Shown: piece by piece, positions 47,938 through 60,091 of the stretch
Position numbering within the stretch: the first letter of the stretch is position 1
Layout: every line of letters begins with the position of its first letter
Assembly: GCA_949751835.1 (NCBI GenBank)
Contig: CATKHK010000089.1
Location: 62,001 to 126,000, forward strand
Length of the DNA stretch: 64,000 bases
Source: Blepharisma japonicum
Lineage: Eukaryota > Ciliophora > Heterotrichea > Heterotrichida > Blepharismidae
Direction of reading: 5' to 3'
Program-made: the position numbers and the translations under genes
The notes under the pieces: generated by a model
What the model was told of the DNA's origin: nothing
What the model saw: only the letters and a program-made list of their open reading frames with translations
Databases searched by the model: none

Positions 47938-50900
47938 TTAGGAATAGACATTGACGACATTGGTTATATTGTTGTAATTGTATATATTTATTCCGCAGCT
48001 AGTACAATTGCAGGCAGAGTTAGGTAAACAAGCTTTAATCCATGGATTAAATTGATAATCAGAGTCCTTGCATACACAAGATCCTGTAGCAATATTAAAA
48101 TTCATATTAGCAGAATCATTACATTCTGTGCAAAAAGTAGCTGAAGTAGAGCACTGAGCACAAGGGGACATGCAAATCTGGCATTCTCCTGAACTTGACA
48201 AATAATAGCCTTGCATACATTGGCAAGTTCCAGAGGTCTGATTGAAAGAAGCATATTGGTCCCAACATCTGCAAGTCCCAGTCTCAGGATTCAAATACAT
48301 ATTATCAGGATCATTGCATGCAGTGCAAAAGCTATTTGAAGAGCATTGGGCACATTGTGGAGGACATTCTGAATTTGGAGAGCAGGTCTTAGGATTGCTG
48401 TAATAATATCCAGGGTTGCATTGGCAAGAATTTTCATTTAGATATGCATTTGCTGGACAAGCACATGTAGGAGGAGCTGACATATGAGTAGTATCAACAC
48501 ACGCATTGCAATTAGTAGCTGAATTCGTGCATCCTGCACAATTATTATTGCATGGTGAACAGACACTTGTACTGCTGAAATAATAGCCTGCATTGCAAAC
48601 ACATAAACCATTATTTAAGCTACTTAGAGCAGGACAAGCACATGCAGGAGCAGCTGTCATATGAACAGGATCAATACAGGTGACGCAGGTTGTTGCTGAA
48701 ATAGCACAGGTTTGACAATTAATCTGGCATGCTGAGCATACAGTATTCGAGCTGTAAAAGTATCCAGTATTGCAAACACAAGAACTCCCTATAAGGATTG
48801 AATTGTAAGGGCATGAGCATGCAGGAGCAGCTGACATATGAGTAGTGTCCTGGCAGGTATCACAGCTACTAGGGCTTGAGTCACAACTGGCACAGTTAGG
48901 TTGGCAAGCAGAGCAAACAGTATTAGAGCTGAAATAATAGCCTAAATTGCAAGCACAGATGCTTCCAATTAAGCTTCCATTTGCAGGGCAAGCACATGTT
49001 GGGGCTGCAGACATGTGAACAGTGTCTATACAAGAACCGCAATTGTTTGAAGTGATAGAACAGCTAACGCATTGTGAAGCACAAGCAGAGCAAACAGTAT
49101 TTGAGCTGAAGTATAGGCCTATATTACAAGTGCAAGTTCCAGCAACCAAAGCTGAATAAACTGGACATGCACAGGTTGGAGGATTTCCCATATGGACAGT
49201 ATCAATGCAGGCTGAGCAAGTAGAGGCAGACACCGAACAGGTAGAACACTGAGAAGCGCAAGCGCTACAAGATCCATTAGTAGAAGAATAGTAACCTGTA
49301 TTGCAAACACATTGTCCATTAGCATTTATCGAAGAGTTGGCAGGACAGGCACAAGCAGGAGCTGCTGTCATATGAGTAGTATCAGTACAGGTTATGCAGT
49401 TAGAAGCTGTATTAGTGCAAGTCGCACAGTTACTATTACAAGCAGCGCAAGCCGTAGGAGTCTGGTAGAAATACCCAGTAATGCAGGTACATACATTATT
49501 GCTGAGGATTGAGTTAGATGGGCACGAACAAGTTGGAGGTGCTGTCATATGGATTGTATCAATACAAGTTAAACAATTAGTTCATGTACTACAAGTCAAA
49601 CAATTAGAAGCACATGCAGAGCATACAGTATTTGAAATGTAGTGATAACCTGAATTGCAAACACATTGACCTTCAACAAGTGATGAGGAAGTTGGGCAGA
49701 CACAATTAGGCGGTGAGCTCATATGGACTGTGTCAATGCATGTTAAACATGATGAAGGAGACCCAAAGCAACTTCCACAATTAGCTTGGCATGGAGAACA
49801 AGTGCTCGCACTAGAAAAGTAATAGCCTGTATTGCATACACAGGAACTTCCTTGTAGATAAGAATTTGCAGGACATACGCATTTAGGAGCTGCTGTCATA
49901 TGAGTTGGATCAATACAGGTTAAGCAAGCATTACTAGGAGAGCAAGTTGCACAGTTAGTTTGGCATGCAGTGCAGACAGTTTTTGATGAGAAATAGTATC
50001 CAGTGTTACAAACACAAGAACCATCGATAATCGCAGAATTCGTTGGGCAGGAACAGGTAGGAGTGCCTAAGCTGTGAACTTGATCAGTGCATGAATTGCA
50101 ATAACTACTAGATCAAGTGCAAGTAGCGCATTGAGGATCGCATGCGGCGCATACATTATTTGAGGTATAATAGTATCCAGAGACACATGTACACAAATCT
50201 CCAATAAGATTTGAATATGGTGGGCAAGCACAATCTGGAGCAGCTGACATATGAGTTGGATCAGTGCATGTTAGGCAATTTCTTGCTGAGTTTTGGCATG
50301 TCCCACAATTTGCATTGCATGTAGCACAGTTAGTATTGTTACTATAGAAATACCCAGGGTTGCAAATACAGCTACCTTGAATGAGAGTTGAGTTACCGGG
50401 ACAGGAGCACACTGGTATACCACTCATATGGACTGGATCAACACAGGTTACACAAGTATTATCATAATATTTACAAGTAGCGCAATTGCTGGCGCATGGT
50501 GAACATTTATAAAATATGTCGTAATAGTAGCCTGGCGTGCAGACACAATTTCCATCTGTTAATATTGAATTAGCTGGACAAGCACAAGTCGGCGGATCTG
50601 ACATATGAATAACATCAGAACAGTCAACACAATTCGTTGCAGTGTTTTCGCATGTTTCACATTGAGGTTGGCATGCAGGGCAAGAACTACCATTAAGGTA
50701 ATAACCGGCATTGCAGCTTGAACATGTATTAGTTGATGTCGATCAGCAAGTTTTGCAAGGTGGAGTGCAGGCTGTAAAAATTGGTTGGTATTTCAGATCT
50801 TCTAAGCATTCTTCTATCTCTTTTGCATATTTTTCGCTTTCTCCGAGAAAAATGGCACTAATGATCGCTCTGCTTAGCAAGCTGACTTTTTTGTCTTCAT

Positions 50901-51396
50901 CGAGCTCTTGGTATATTTTTCGATCGACCTTAATTTCAATGCTCTTAAGTTGGTTATCACTGGAGAACTCACAGACTTTAGCGCTGGTTGAATTCTGAAT
51001 AAAATTGTCACTTAAAGAGAAAAATACGGCTAAATCTGCTTCAAGTTCTTTGAGCTTCATGTAATTATCTAACTGAATGCTCTTGCAAAGATTTTTCTCT
51101 CCAAGTTTAAGAGGCTGAGCTTGTGGCTTGACGAATAAGACTTGTGATAAAATTTCTGCTGCTTTATAAGCTGAGTCTTCTAAATCTTCCAATAAATCAT
51201 CTATGTCTTCGGACATCGAATTAATTTCTACATAAATCCGAGCTGATCTGTAAACGTCTTTATAACTGCTTGATTCAGCTTGGATTTTAGGAAGAAATTG
51301 TGGATAATCCTTAGAAGAGAAGACGGATGAGGAAGAGGAGAGACCAATTCCTAAAAGGAAAAGCAAAGCAAAGGTGGATTTCTTTATCATATTCAT
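47938..51396 (-). CDS. Gene E: secreted Cys-rich protein with pseudo-leishmanolysin head
   Basis: 1152 aa from ATG 51396 to TAA. Three in-frame TGA codons (49582-49584, 50113-50115, 50743-50745) must be Trp; all lie in module positions that sisters fill with other residues, and the frame is continuous across them. Signal peptide, head (ATG to about 50800; 'SRAIISAIF' at the protease active-site position), about 15 HM modules, two type II modules and an Asn/Thr tail. Close to D, especially in the C-terminal half. No anchor. Confidence 0.85.
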
Positions 51397-51502
51397 TATT
51401 ACCACATATTTGAGTTCAAAATATAGCCAAGCAAAGAGAGCGTTAAATATATAAAGGAGAAATTTATTACAGAAATTTAGTCGAATCGGGAGTCTTCAGA
51501 AA
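51397..51502 (-). promoter_or_regulatory. Gene E upstream region
   Basis: Shared TATA-like block adjacent to the ATG and motif TCGGGAGTCTTCAGAAA (plus strand) at 51486-51502, about 90 bp from the start. Confidence 0.5.
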
Positions 51503-53776
51503 AGCAGTGATAATTTAAAAATTTTAAAGAAAGAGAATATTTTTGGAAAATTTTTAAAATAATTAACACAAATTTTCCTAATAAATAGAATTATGATATA
51601 CCAAATTTTGGCAACAAATTTTTATAAGAATTGTTTGAGGTAATTGATGATTTTTAATTATGAAACATAATAAATATTGAATAATTACTCATAAACATTT
51701 ATATCATTTATTATACTTGATTTTCTAATATTTTCTATCCTTGTAATCAAGTAAATATCTAATAAAAGGCTATTCAATTTTCCGCTTTTATTCTATTTAT
51801 TTTTGCACAAAATACTTACAAATAAGAATGAATAGTGATACTTCTAGGTCATAAGTCAATATATATTGATGATGTTTAATAATAAGAACATCTTATTTTT
51901 AGGTTTTAAATATAGCTTGTATCTATTTCTCAATTTCTAAAATGCTCTAAATTTTATGAATAAGTTATTTTTAAAGAATTTGTAGAGAGTTTTTGCTTTT
52001 AGCTTATTTGAAGTAATTCTGTTTAATACTTTGAATTTTTAGCTTTCCATTTATAGGTTTATAATACTTCAGCCGCCACTCAAAATTCAAAGCGGAAGAA
52101 ATTTTAAGAAGAGTAGCTTCTAAATCATTGAGAATAAAGTAAATATTGTGTTACATACCAATTTTAAAGCAGAGAAAATAATTTGAATCAAAAATAAAAA
52201 TAGATAAACAAAAATGTTAAAAAATCCACATTAAAAGAATAATAGATCGCGATTTTTATTTTTATAAGATTTTAAGTTTTTATATTCCTCAATATCTTCT
52301 GACACTTTTCATCTGCAATTTGAAGCAGCTAAAATAAAATTTCTATTTTCTTCATAATTTGTTTTACTATTCTATTCCCATCTATGGGGATTAAAATAGT
52401 TTATTATAATCACTTGTTTAAGAGAATCAAGATCCATAACCATATTTTATTTGCGCAAACAATACGTTTTATGTTTCTCTCAAGAAATTCAGCTATGTGA
52501 ATAATGAGTTAATGGAGATAGCTTTTTTTAAAGGATTAGGTGAGCTTCTGCATTTCTCATAAAACTCTTGAAATTCAATCCAAAGTATTTTTTTGGCTTT
52601 TGAAACTAATAAATTTGGGAAATAAGGAAATAGAAATGAGAGGTTATGAGGGCAAATATGAAGACTTTTAAAATATAGTGCTTGAGAAACATAAAGAGGA
52701 AGTTTGTAGTTTAGCTCATAACTATTGCTATAAGTATACCTAAGCGAGTGCATTTATAGCTTATATGCGTTTAGTTATATGATTCTAACTTGCAATCCTC
52801 AGTTTTTCAGTCATTATTTTCTAAATAACTATAGTTTAAGGTGTAAAATTAAGTTCCATTATTTGAGTTAGAGCTTTGGGTAGATTTATTTGATGTATCC
52901 TGATAGATAATTTTTACTGGATCAAAATTTTAAGGTGAAATAGTTATACTTGATATAATATACTATCAATTTGATAGATTTATTTTTAGGTATATTTTAC
53001 ACTATAAAAGATATTATTAAATTTTTAGCTTTAATTAGATAGTATATTGTTTGATTGCTTATATTGTTTAAATAGATTTGATTTAAAGTCGAAAGATCAA
53101 TTAGACTAAAGAAACAATAGATAAAGTTGCATTTTCCTTATTAGGGATTAAATCATAATTAATTAGTTTTCTCAACACTCGAATTTCAATCCAAAAAACT
53201 TTTTATGTCATAATAAATATAATTGAAGAATTTTTTAAAGTTCTTGTGAAATTTGCCCATTCATCCTCAAACTCTTTTGAATTTCTGCATTTATAAAAAT
53301 ATGGGGAGTCATAATATATATTTCTTTTTGTTGAAAATTCACATAGACTAGAAGTAACCAAAATCTCTCCTTCTTTATTAAGAAATAAACTGGATATATA
53401 AAACTTAGATTGGAGCTTAAATCAAAACTTTAAATCCTTTTAGATGCCTTATATTTTGCATTATCATTAATTATTATATTTATCAGTTTTAAATTAAAAT
53501 AATATACAAAGTTGCCATATTTATGGCGATTAAAAAATTAATATTTACATATTATAAATAAATAATATTATAATCACTAGAAGCTAAAATACTATTTTTA
53601 TCAATCAAAGCTTCTTATTTACTAATTTTTATTTATATTTTGAATTTAAATTATCATTTATTTATTGCCAATGAAATATCTTCTGTTGAACGGATAAATC
53701 ATGCTGCTATTAATAAAATATTTATTTATTAAATGGTATACACTCATTAAAGCTATTATCTAAATTATCTAAGTAT
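51503..53776. other. Spacer between genes E and F
   Basis: No supported gene. The first 950 bp are homologous to the D-E and F-G spacers. 53165-53500 matches 58690-59005 of the F-G spacer. About 52530-53160 is specific to this spacer and AT-rich. The minus-strand open frame 52493-52753 has no family support. Confidence 0.5.
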
Positions 53777-56700
53777 TTAGGAGTAAACATTGGTGATATT
53801 GGCTATATTGTTGTAATTGTGTATATTTATTACGCAGCAAGTACAATTACAGCTTGAGTTAGGTTGGCAAGCTTTAACCCATGGATTAAATTGATAATCA
53901 GAGTCTTTACATGCGCAAGATCCTGTAGCAATAGTTAAATCCATATTAGCAAAATCATCACACTCTGTGCAAAAAGTAGCTGAATTAGAGCACTGAGCGC
54001 AAGGAGGCATGCAAATCTGGCATACTCCTAAACTTGACAAATAATAGCCTTCAATGCATTGGCAAGTTCCAGAGGTCTGATTAAAAGTAGCATATTGGTC
54101 CCAACATCTACAAGTACCAGTCGCAGGATTCAAATACATATTATCAGGATCATTGCATGCAGTGCAAAAGCTATCTGAAGAGCATTGGGCACATTGTGGA
54201 GGACATTCTGAATTTGGAGAGCATGTCTTAGGATTGCTGTAATAATATCCAGGGTTGCATTGGCAAGTATTTCCATTTAGATATGCATTTGCTGGGCAAG
54301 CACATGTAGGAGGAGCTGACATATGAGTAGTATCAGCACATGCATTGCAATTAGTAGCTGTATTCGTGCATCCTGCACAATTATTATTGCATGATGAACA
54401 GACACTTGCACTGCTGAAATAATAGCCTGCATTGCAAACACAATAACCATTAACTAAGCTGCTTAGTGGAGGACAAGCACATGCAGGAGCAGCTGTCATA
54501 TGAATTGTATCACTACAGGTGACACAGGCTGTTGCTGAAGTAGCACAGGTTTGGCAATTAGTCTGACATGCTGAGCATACAGTATTTGAGCTGTAAAAGT
54601 ATCCAGTATCGCAAACACAAGAATTCCCTATAAGGACTGAGTTGTAAGGGCATGAACAGCCGGGAGCAGCTGACATATGAACTATGTCCTGGCAAGTAGC
54701 ACAATTACTAGGATTTGAGTCACAACTGGCACAGTTAGGTGAGCAGGCAGAACAAACAGTATTAGAGCTGAAATAATAGCCTAAATTGCAAGCACAACTG
54801 TTTTCAATTAAGTTTGCATTTGCAGGGCAAGCACATGCTGGGGCTGCAGACATGTGAACAGTGTCTACACAAGTACCGCAATTGGCTTGAGTGGTATAAC
54901 AGCTAGCACATTGTTGAGCACAAGCAGAACAAATGGTATTTGTGCTGAAATAAAAGCCTGTATTACAAGTGCAAGTTCCGGCAACCAAATATGAATTAAC
55001 TGGACATGCACAGGTTGGAGGATTTCCCATATGAACAGTATCAATGCAGGCTGAGCAAGTAGAGGCAGACACCGAACAGGTAGAACACCGAGGAGAGCAA
55101 GGGCTACATTTATTATTTAAAAAATAAAACCCTGTATTGCAAACACATTGTCCACTAGCATTTATTGCAGAGTAAGCTGGGCAAGCACAAACAGGAGCTG
55201 TTGTCATATGAGTGGTATCAGTGCAGGTTATGCAGTTTGAAGCTGTATTAGAACAAGTCGCGCAGTTATTCTGGCAAGCAGTGCAAGTTGTTGCTGATCC
55301 AGAACTGTAAAAGAACCCAGAATTGCATATACATGAACCAGCGCTAAGTATTGAGTTAGATGGACAGCTACATGTAGGAGCTGCTGACATATGAACTGTA
55401 TCGCTACAGGTTAAACAAGCAGTTCCAGTGTTGCAAGTTGCACAGTTAATAGCACATGCAGAACATACAGTAGCCGAAGAGTAATAATAGCCTGCATTGC
55501 AAACACATGTGGTCGCGATAAGTATTGAGTTAGATGGGCAAACACATGCAGGAGCCGCTGACATATGAGTGGTATCAATGCAGGTCATGCAGTTTGAAGC
55601 TGAATTAGAACAAGTTGCACAATTACTATTACAAGCAGCACAAGTCGTAGTAGTCTGATAGAAATACCCATCAATGCAGGTGCATACATTATTGTTGAGG
55701 ATTGAGTTAGATGGGCAAGAACAAGTTGGGGCTGCTGTCATATGGATTGTATCAATACAAGTTAAGCAAACAGTTCATGTGCTACAAGTCAAACAATTAG
55801 AAGCACATGCAGAACATACAGTAGGTGAAGAATAATAATAGCCTGCATTGCAAACACATTGACCTCCAGTAAGTATTGAGTAAGTTGGGCAGACACAACT
55901 AGGCGGTGAGCTCATATGAACTGTGTCTATGCATGTTAAACATGATGAAGCAGATCCTGAACAACTTCCACAATTAGATTGGCATGGAGAACAAGTGCTC
56001 ACATTAGAATAGTAATAGCCTGGATTGCATACACAGGAAGTTTCTAATAGATAAGAATTATCAGGGCAATGGCATTTAGGAGGTGCTGTCATATGTATTG
56101 GATCAAGACATGTTGCACAAGCAATACTAGGAGTACAAGTTGCACAGTTAGCTTGGCATGCAGTGCAGACAGTATTTGACGAGAAATAGTATCCTGTGTT
56201 GCAAACACAAGAACCCGAGATAAGCGTAGAATTTCCTGGACAGCTACAGTAAGGAGTACCTGAGCTGTGAATTTGATCAGTGCATGAAGAGCATATGTAG
56301 CTGGCTGCAGTACAAGCAGAACATTGAGGATCGCATTCGGAGCATACAGTATTTGAAGAATAGTAATATCCAGAGTTGCATGTACAAAAACCTCCAATAA
56401 TATTTGAATTTGCTGGACAAACACATGCTGGAGCAGCTGACATATGAGTTGAATCAGTGCATAGCAAACAATTTGATGCGGTTGTTACACATGTCACACA
56501 ATTTGGATTGCATGCTGCGCAGTTAGTGTTGCTACTATAGAAATACCCAAAGTTGCAAGTACAGCTACCTTGAACGAGAGTCGAGTAACTAGGGCAAGAG
56601 CATGCTGGTGCAGCGGTCATATGGACTGTATCAACACAGGTCTCACAATCTGCAGCATGATCGTTACAAGTAGCACAATTGCTGGCACATGGTGAACAGT

Positions 56701-57586
56701 CATTATTAGAGTCGTAATAATAACCTGGTGCGCAGATACAATTTCCCTCTGTTAATATTGAATTAGGTGGACAAGCACAAGTTGGCGGATCTGACATATG
56801 TTTAGCATCTATACAGTCTTGACAATTCATTGCGCTGTTAATACAGGTGTTGCATTGAGGTTGGCATGCAAGACAAGTACTACCACTTAGGTAATAGCCC
56901 ATTTCGCAGCTTGAACATGTAGTAGGTGACGACGTGCAAAATACACAAGGCGGTTTGCAGTCTGCAAAAATTGGCTGATATTTCAGATTTTCAAGGCTTT
57001 CTTCTATCTCTTTGGCATATTTTTCGCTTTTTCCATTGAAAATTGCACTAATTATCGCTCTGTTTAGAAAAATGATTTTTTTGTCTTCATCGAGCTCTTG
57101 GTATATTTTTCGATCGACCTTAATTTCAATGCTATTAACCTGGTTATCACTGGAGTACTCACAGACTTTAGCGCTAGTAGAATTTTTTATAAAATTGTCG
57201 CTTAAAGAGAAAAATACGGCTAAATCTGTTTCAAATTCTTTGAACTTTATGAAATTATCTAGTTGAATACTCTTGCAAAGATTTTTCTCACCAAGTTTAA
57301 GAGGCTGAGCTTGGGGCTTAACGAATAAGACTTGCGGTAAAATTTCTGCTGCTTTATAAGCTGAGTCTTCTAAATCTTCCAATAAATCATCCATGTCTCC
57401 AGACATTGAATTAATTTCTACATAAATCCGAGCTGGTCTGTAAACATCTTTATAACTGCTTGATTCAGCTTGGATTTTAGGAAGAAATTGCGGATAATCC
57501 TTAGAAGAGAAGATGGATGAGGAAGAGAAGAGACCAATTACTAAAAGGACAAGCAATGCAAAGGTGGATTTCTTTACCATATTCAT
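53777..57586 (-). CDS. Gene F: secreted Cys-rich protein with pseudo-leishmanolysin head
   Basis: 1269 aa to TAA, with a TGA at 55775-55777 read as Trp ('CSTWTVCLTC', where G has 'CSTSTNCLTC'). The frame is open to an ATG at 57643, but 57586 (MNMVKKSTFALLVLLVIGL) is chosen because it matches all sisters and gives a clean signal peptide. The head has 'FETDLAVFFSLSD' and 'NRAIISAIF'. About 17 HM modules, two type II modules, Asn/Ile/Thr tail. Same length as G and its closest relative over most of the gene. Confidence 0.85.
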
Positions 57587-57693
57587 TATTACCACATATT
57601 TGAGTTCAAAATATAGCCGAGCAAAGAAGAGTATTAAATACATAAAGGAGAAATTTATCTCAGAAAGTTAGTGAAATCGAGAGTCTTTAGAAA
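57587..57693 (-). promoter_or_regulatory. Gene F upstream region
   Basis: TATA-like block next to the start. The upstream motif is slightly altered (plus strand TCGAGAGTCTTTAGAAA, 57677-57693) but sits at the same distance, about 90 bp. Confidence 0.45.
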
Positions 57694-60091
57694 AATAGTG
57701 ATAATTTAAAATTTGACTTAAAGAAGAGAATAATTCTTGGAAGATTTTTAATATAATTAACACAAATTTTCTAATAAATGGAATTATGAAATGCCAAATT
57801 TTGGCAACAATTTTATAGGAATTATTTGGGGTAATTGTTGAAATTTAATTATGAAGCATAATAAATATTGAATAATTAGAAGCCCATAAACATTTATGCC
57901 ATTTAATTTATTATCCTTGATTTTCTACTATTTTCTATCCTTGTAAATAAAGTAAATACCTATTCAATTATCCGTTTTTATTCTATTTATTTTTGCGCAA
58001 AATACTTACAAATAAGAATGAATAGTGATACTTCTAGGTCATAAGTCAATATATATTAATGATGTTTAATAATAAGATCATCTTATTTTTAGGTTTTAAA
58101 TATAGCTTGTATCTAATTCTCAATTTCTAAAATGCTCTAAACTTTATGAATAAGTTATTTTTTAAAGAACTTGCAGAGAGTCTTTGCTTTTGGCTATTTG
58201 AAGTAATTCTGTTAATACTTCGAATATTTAGCTTTCCATTTATAGGTTTATAATACTTCAATCGCCACTCAAAATTCAAAGCGTAAGGAGTTTTAAGAAA
58301 AGTAATGTCTAAGTCATTGAGAATAAAGTAAATATTGTGCTATATATCAATTTTAGGCAGAGAAGATCAAAATTGAAACAGAAATAAAAATAGATAAACA
58401 AAAATGTTAAAAATCCACATTAAAAGAATAAAAATTCATGATTTTGATTTTTATAAGATTTTTCGTTTTTATATTCCCCATTATCTTCTGACACTTTTGA
58501 TCTGCAATTTGAAGCAGCTAAAATAATTTTTTTTCAATTTTTCAAATTTCTTATTTTCTTAATAATCTGTTTTACTATTCTACTGCCATCTATGTGGATT
58601 AAAATAGTTTATTATAATCGCTTGTTTAAGAGAATCTAGATTCATAGCCATATTTTATTTGCGAAAACAATACTTTTTATGCTTCTCTTAAGAAATTCAG
58701 CTCCAAAAAGCATTTTATATCATAATCAATATAGTTGAAAATTTTTTTTACGGTCCTTGTGAAATTTCCCATTCATCCACAAATTCTTTGAAATTTCTGC
58801 ATTTATAAAAATATGGGATCATATTTCGTTTTGTAAAAATTTACAAAAACCATAACGTTTTTCTCAAGAAATAGCCAAAATCTCTCCTTCTTTATTAGGA
58901 AACGGACTGGATATATAAACTTAAATTGAAGCTTAAATCAAAACTTTAAATCTTTTTAGAAGACTTACATTTTACATTATCATTAATTATTATATTTACC
59001 AGTTTTAATCGCCTTTATCAATCTTTATTCTTATTTTATTGCAATTAATAAGATAATTTAGTATGGCTCCCTTTTCTTCCATCTCTTTCATCTTCATCCA
59101 CCAATCTTTCTCTTGCTTTTTCCTGATTTTTCCTTTTTCTGGCTTTTCATCCTTTTCATACTTTTTCTGTTTAACTCTTTTTTGTTTTCTTGCTTTCCAT
59201 TTCAGCCATATTTTTTTATTTGTTGCGTTGCCAATAGGGCATTCAGGTGAATTTATAATTTGGGTTTTAGTTTGCTTTTCCAGTTGGGTTTTCAGCTGAA
59301 TTTTGAATTTCAGTAAGATTTTTTGTGAATTTTTTTTTTGATTTCTTTTAAGTTTTCTATAAAGGCTTCTATATTGGATTTTCTATGAATTTCTGTTGGA
59401 TTTTCTATTGGATTTCTTTAGAATCTTCTGTTGGATTCTCTGTAGATTAATCTTTCCTTCACTTTTTACTTTTCCTGTACTTTTTGTCTTCTCAATTCTT
59501 CCTCTAGTTTCTTCTTTGTTCTCTATTTCTTCCTCGCAAATATCTTTCTTTTGCAGTCATTACTCTTATCCTTTCCTCCCAATCGTTTTCCCCTTCCAGT
59601 TCTTCTTCATGATCCTCATCCCAACTCCTAACCATTCCCTTCACCACTCTCATTAATTTTATTACCATCTATTTCTTCCTCTTCTAAAAGTCGAAATTTT
59701 TCTTCCAAGTCTCAATCTCATCCAATATTTCATCATAAAAGTCATCATACCATGAATAGTTTTCTTCAGAGCAAAATTCCTCAAAAAGCTGTAGATGCTC
59801 TCATAAGAAGTTGTTATATGCATAAATGATTATTTGCATATAATAAATAAATTAATGCAATTAGTATAATCATTAATAGAAGCTAAAATACTATTTTCTA
59901 TAAATATTTTTTATAAATCAAAGTTTCTTATTTACTAATTTTTATTTATATTTTGAATTTTTAAATTACCATTTATTTATTTTCGATAAAATATCTTCTG
60001 CTGAGCGGATAAATCAAGCTGCTATTAATAGAATATTTATTTATTAAATTGTAAACACTCATTAAAGCTATTATCTAAATTATCTAAGTAT
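57694..60091. other. Spacer between genes F and G with an inserted pyrimidine-rich tract
   Basis: 58690-59005 and 59830-60091 are homologous to the E-F spacer. Between them about 59005-59830 has no counterpart. It is strongly C/T-rich on the plus strand. Read on the minus strand it gives short Glu/Lys-rich coiled-coil-like stretches in shifting frames, broken by stops, which suggests a decayed gene fragment rather than a working gene. The plus-strand frames 59063-59299 and 59396-59656 are by-products of this composition. Confidence 0.45.

Noticed and set aside
52493-52753. 86-aa minus-strand open frame in the E-F spacer
   Set aside because: No family resemblance, and the homologous region of the D-E spacer does not keep the frame.
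57587-57643. Upstream ATG starts for F (57643) and G (63970)
   Set aside because: The extra residues include a stretch that matches untranslated sequence in sisters without an ATG; the MNM start gives a standard signal peptide in every copy.
59063-59656. Plus-strand Phe/Ser-rich 'membrane protein' frames
   Set aside because: They follow from the C/T-rich composition of the tract; no conserved features.
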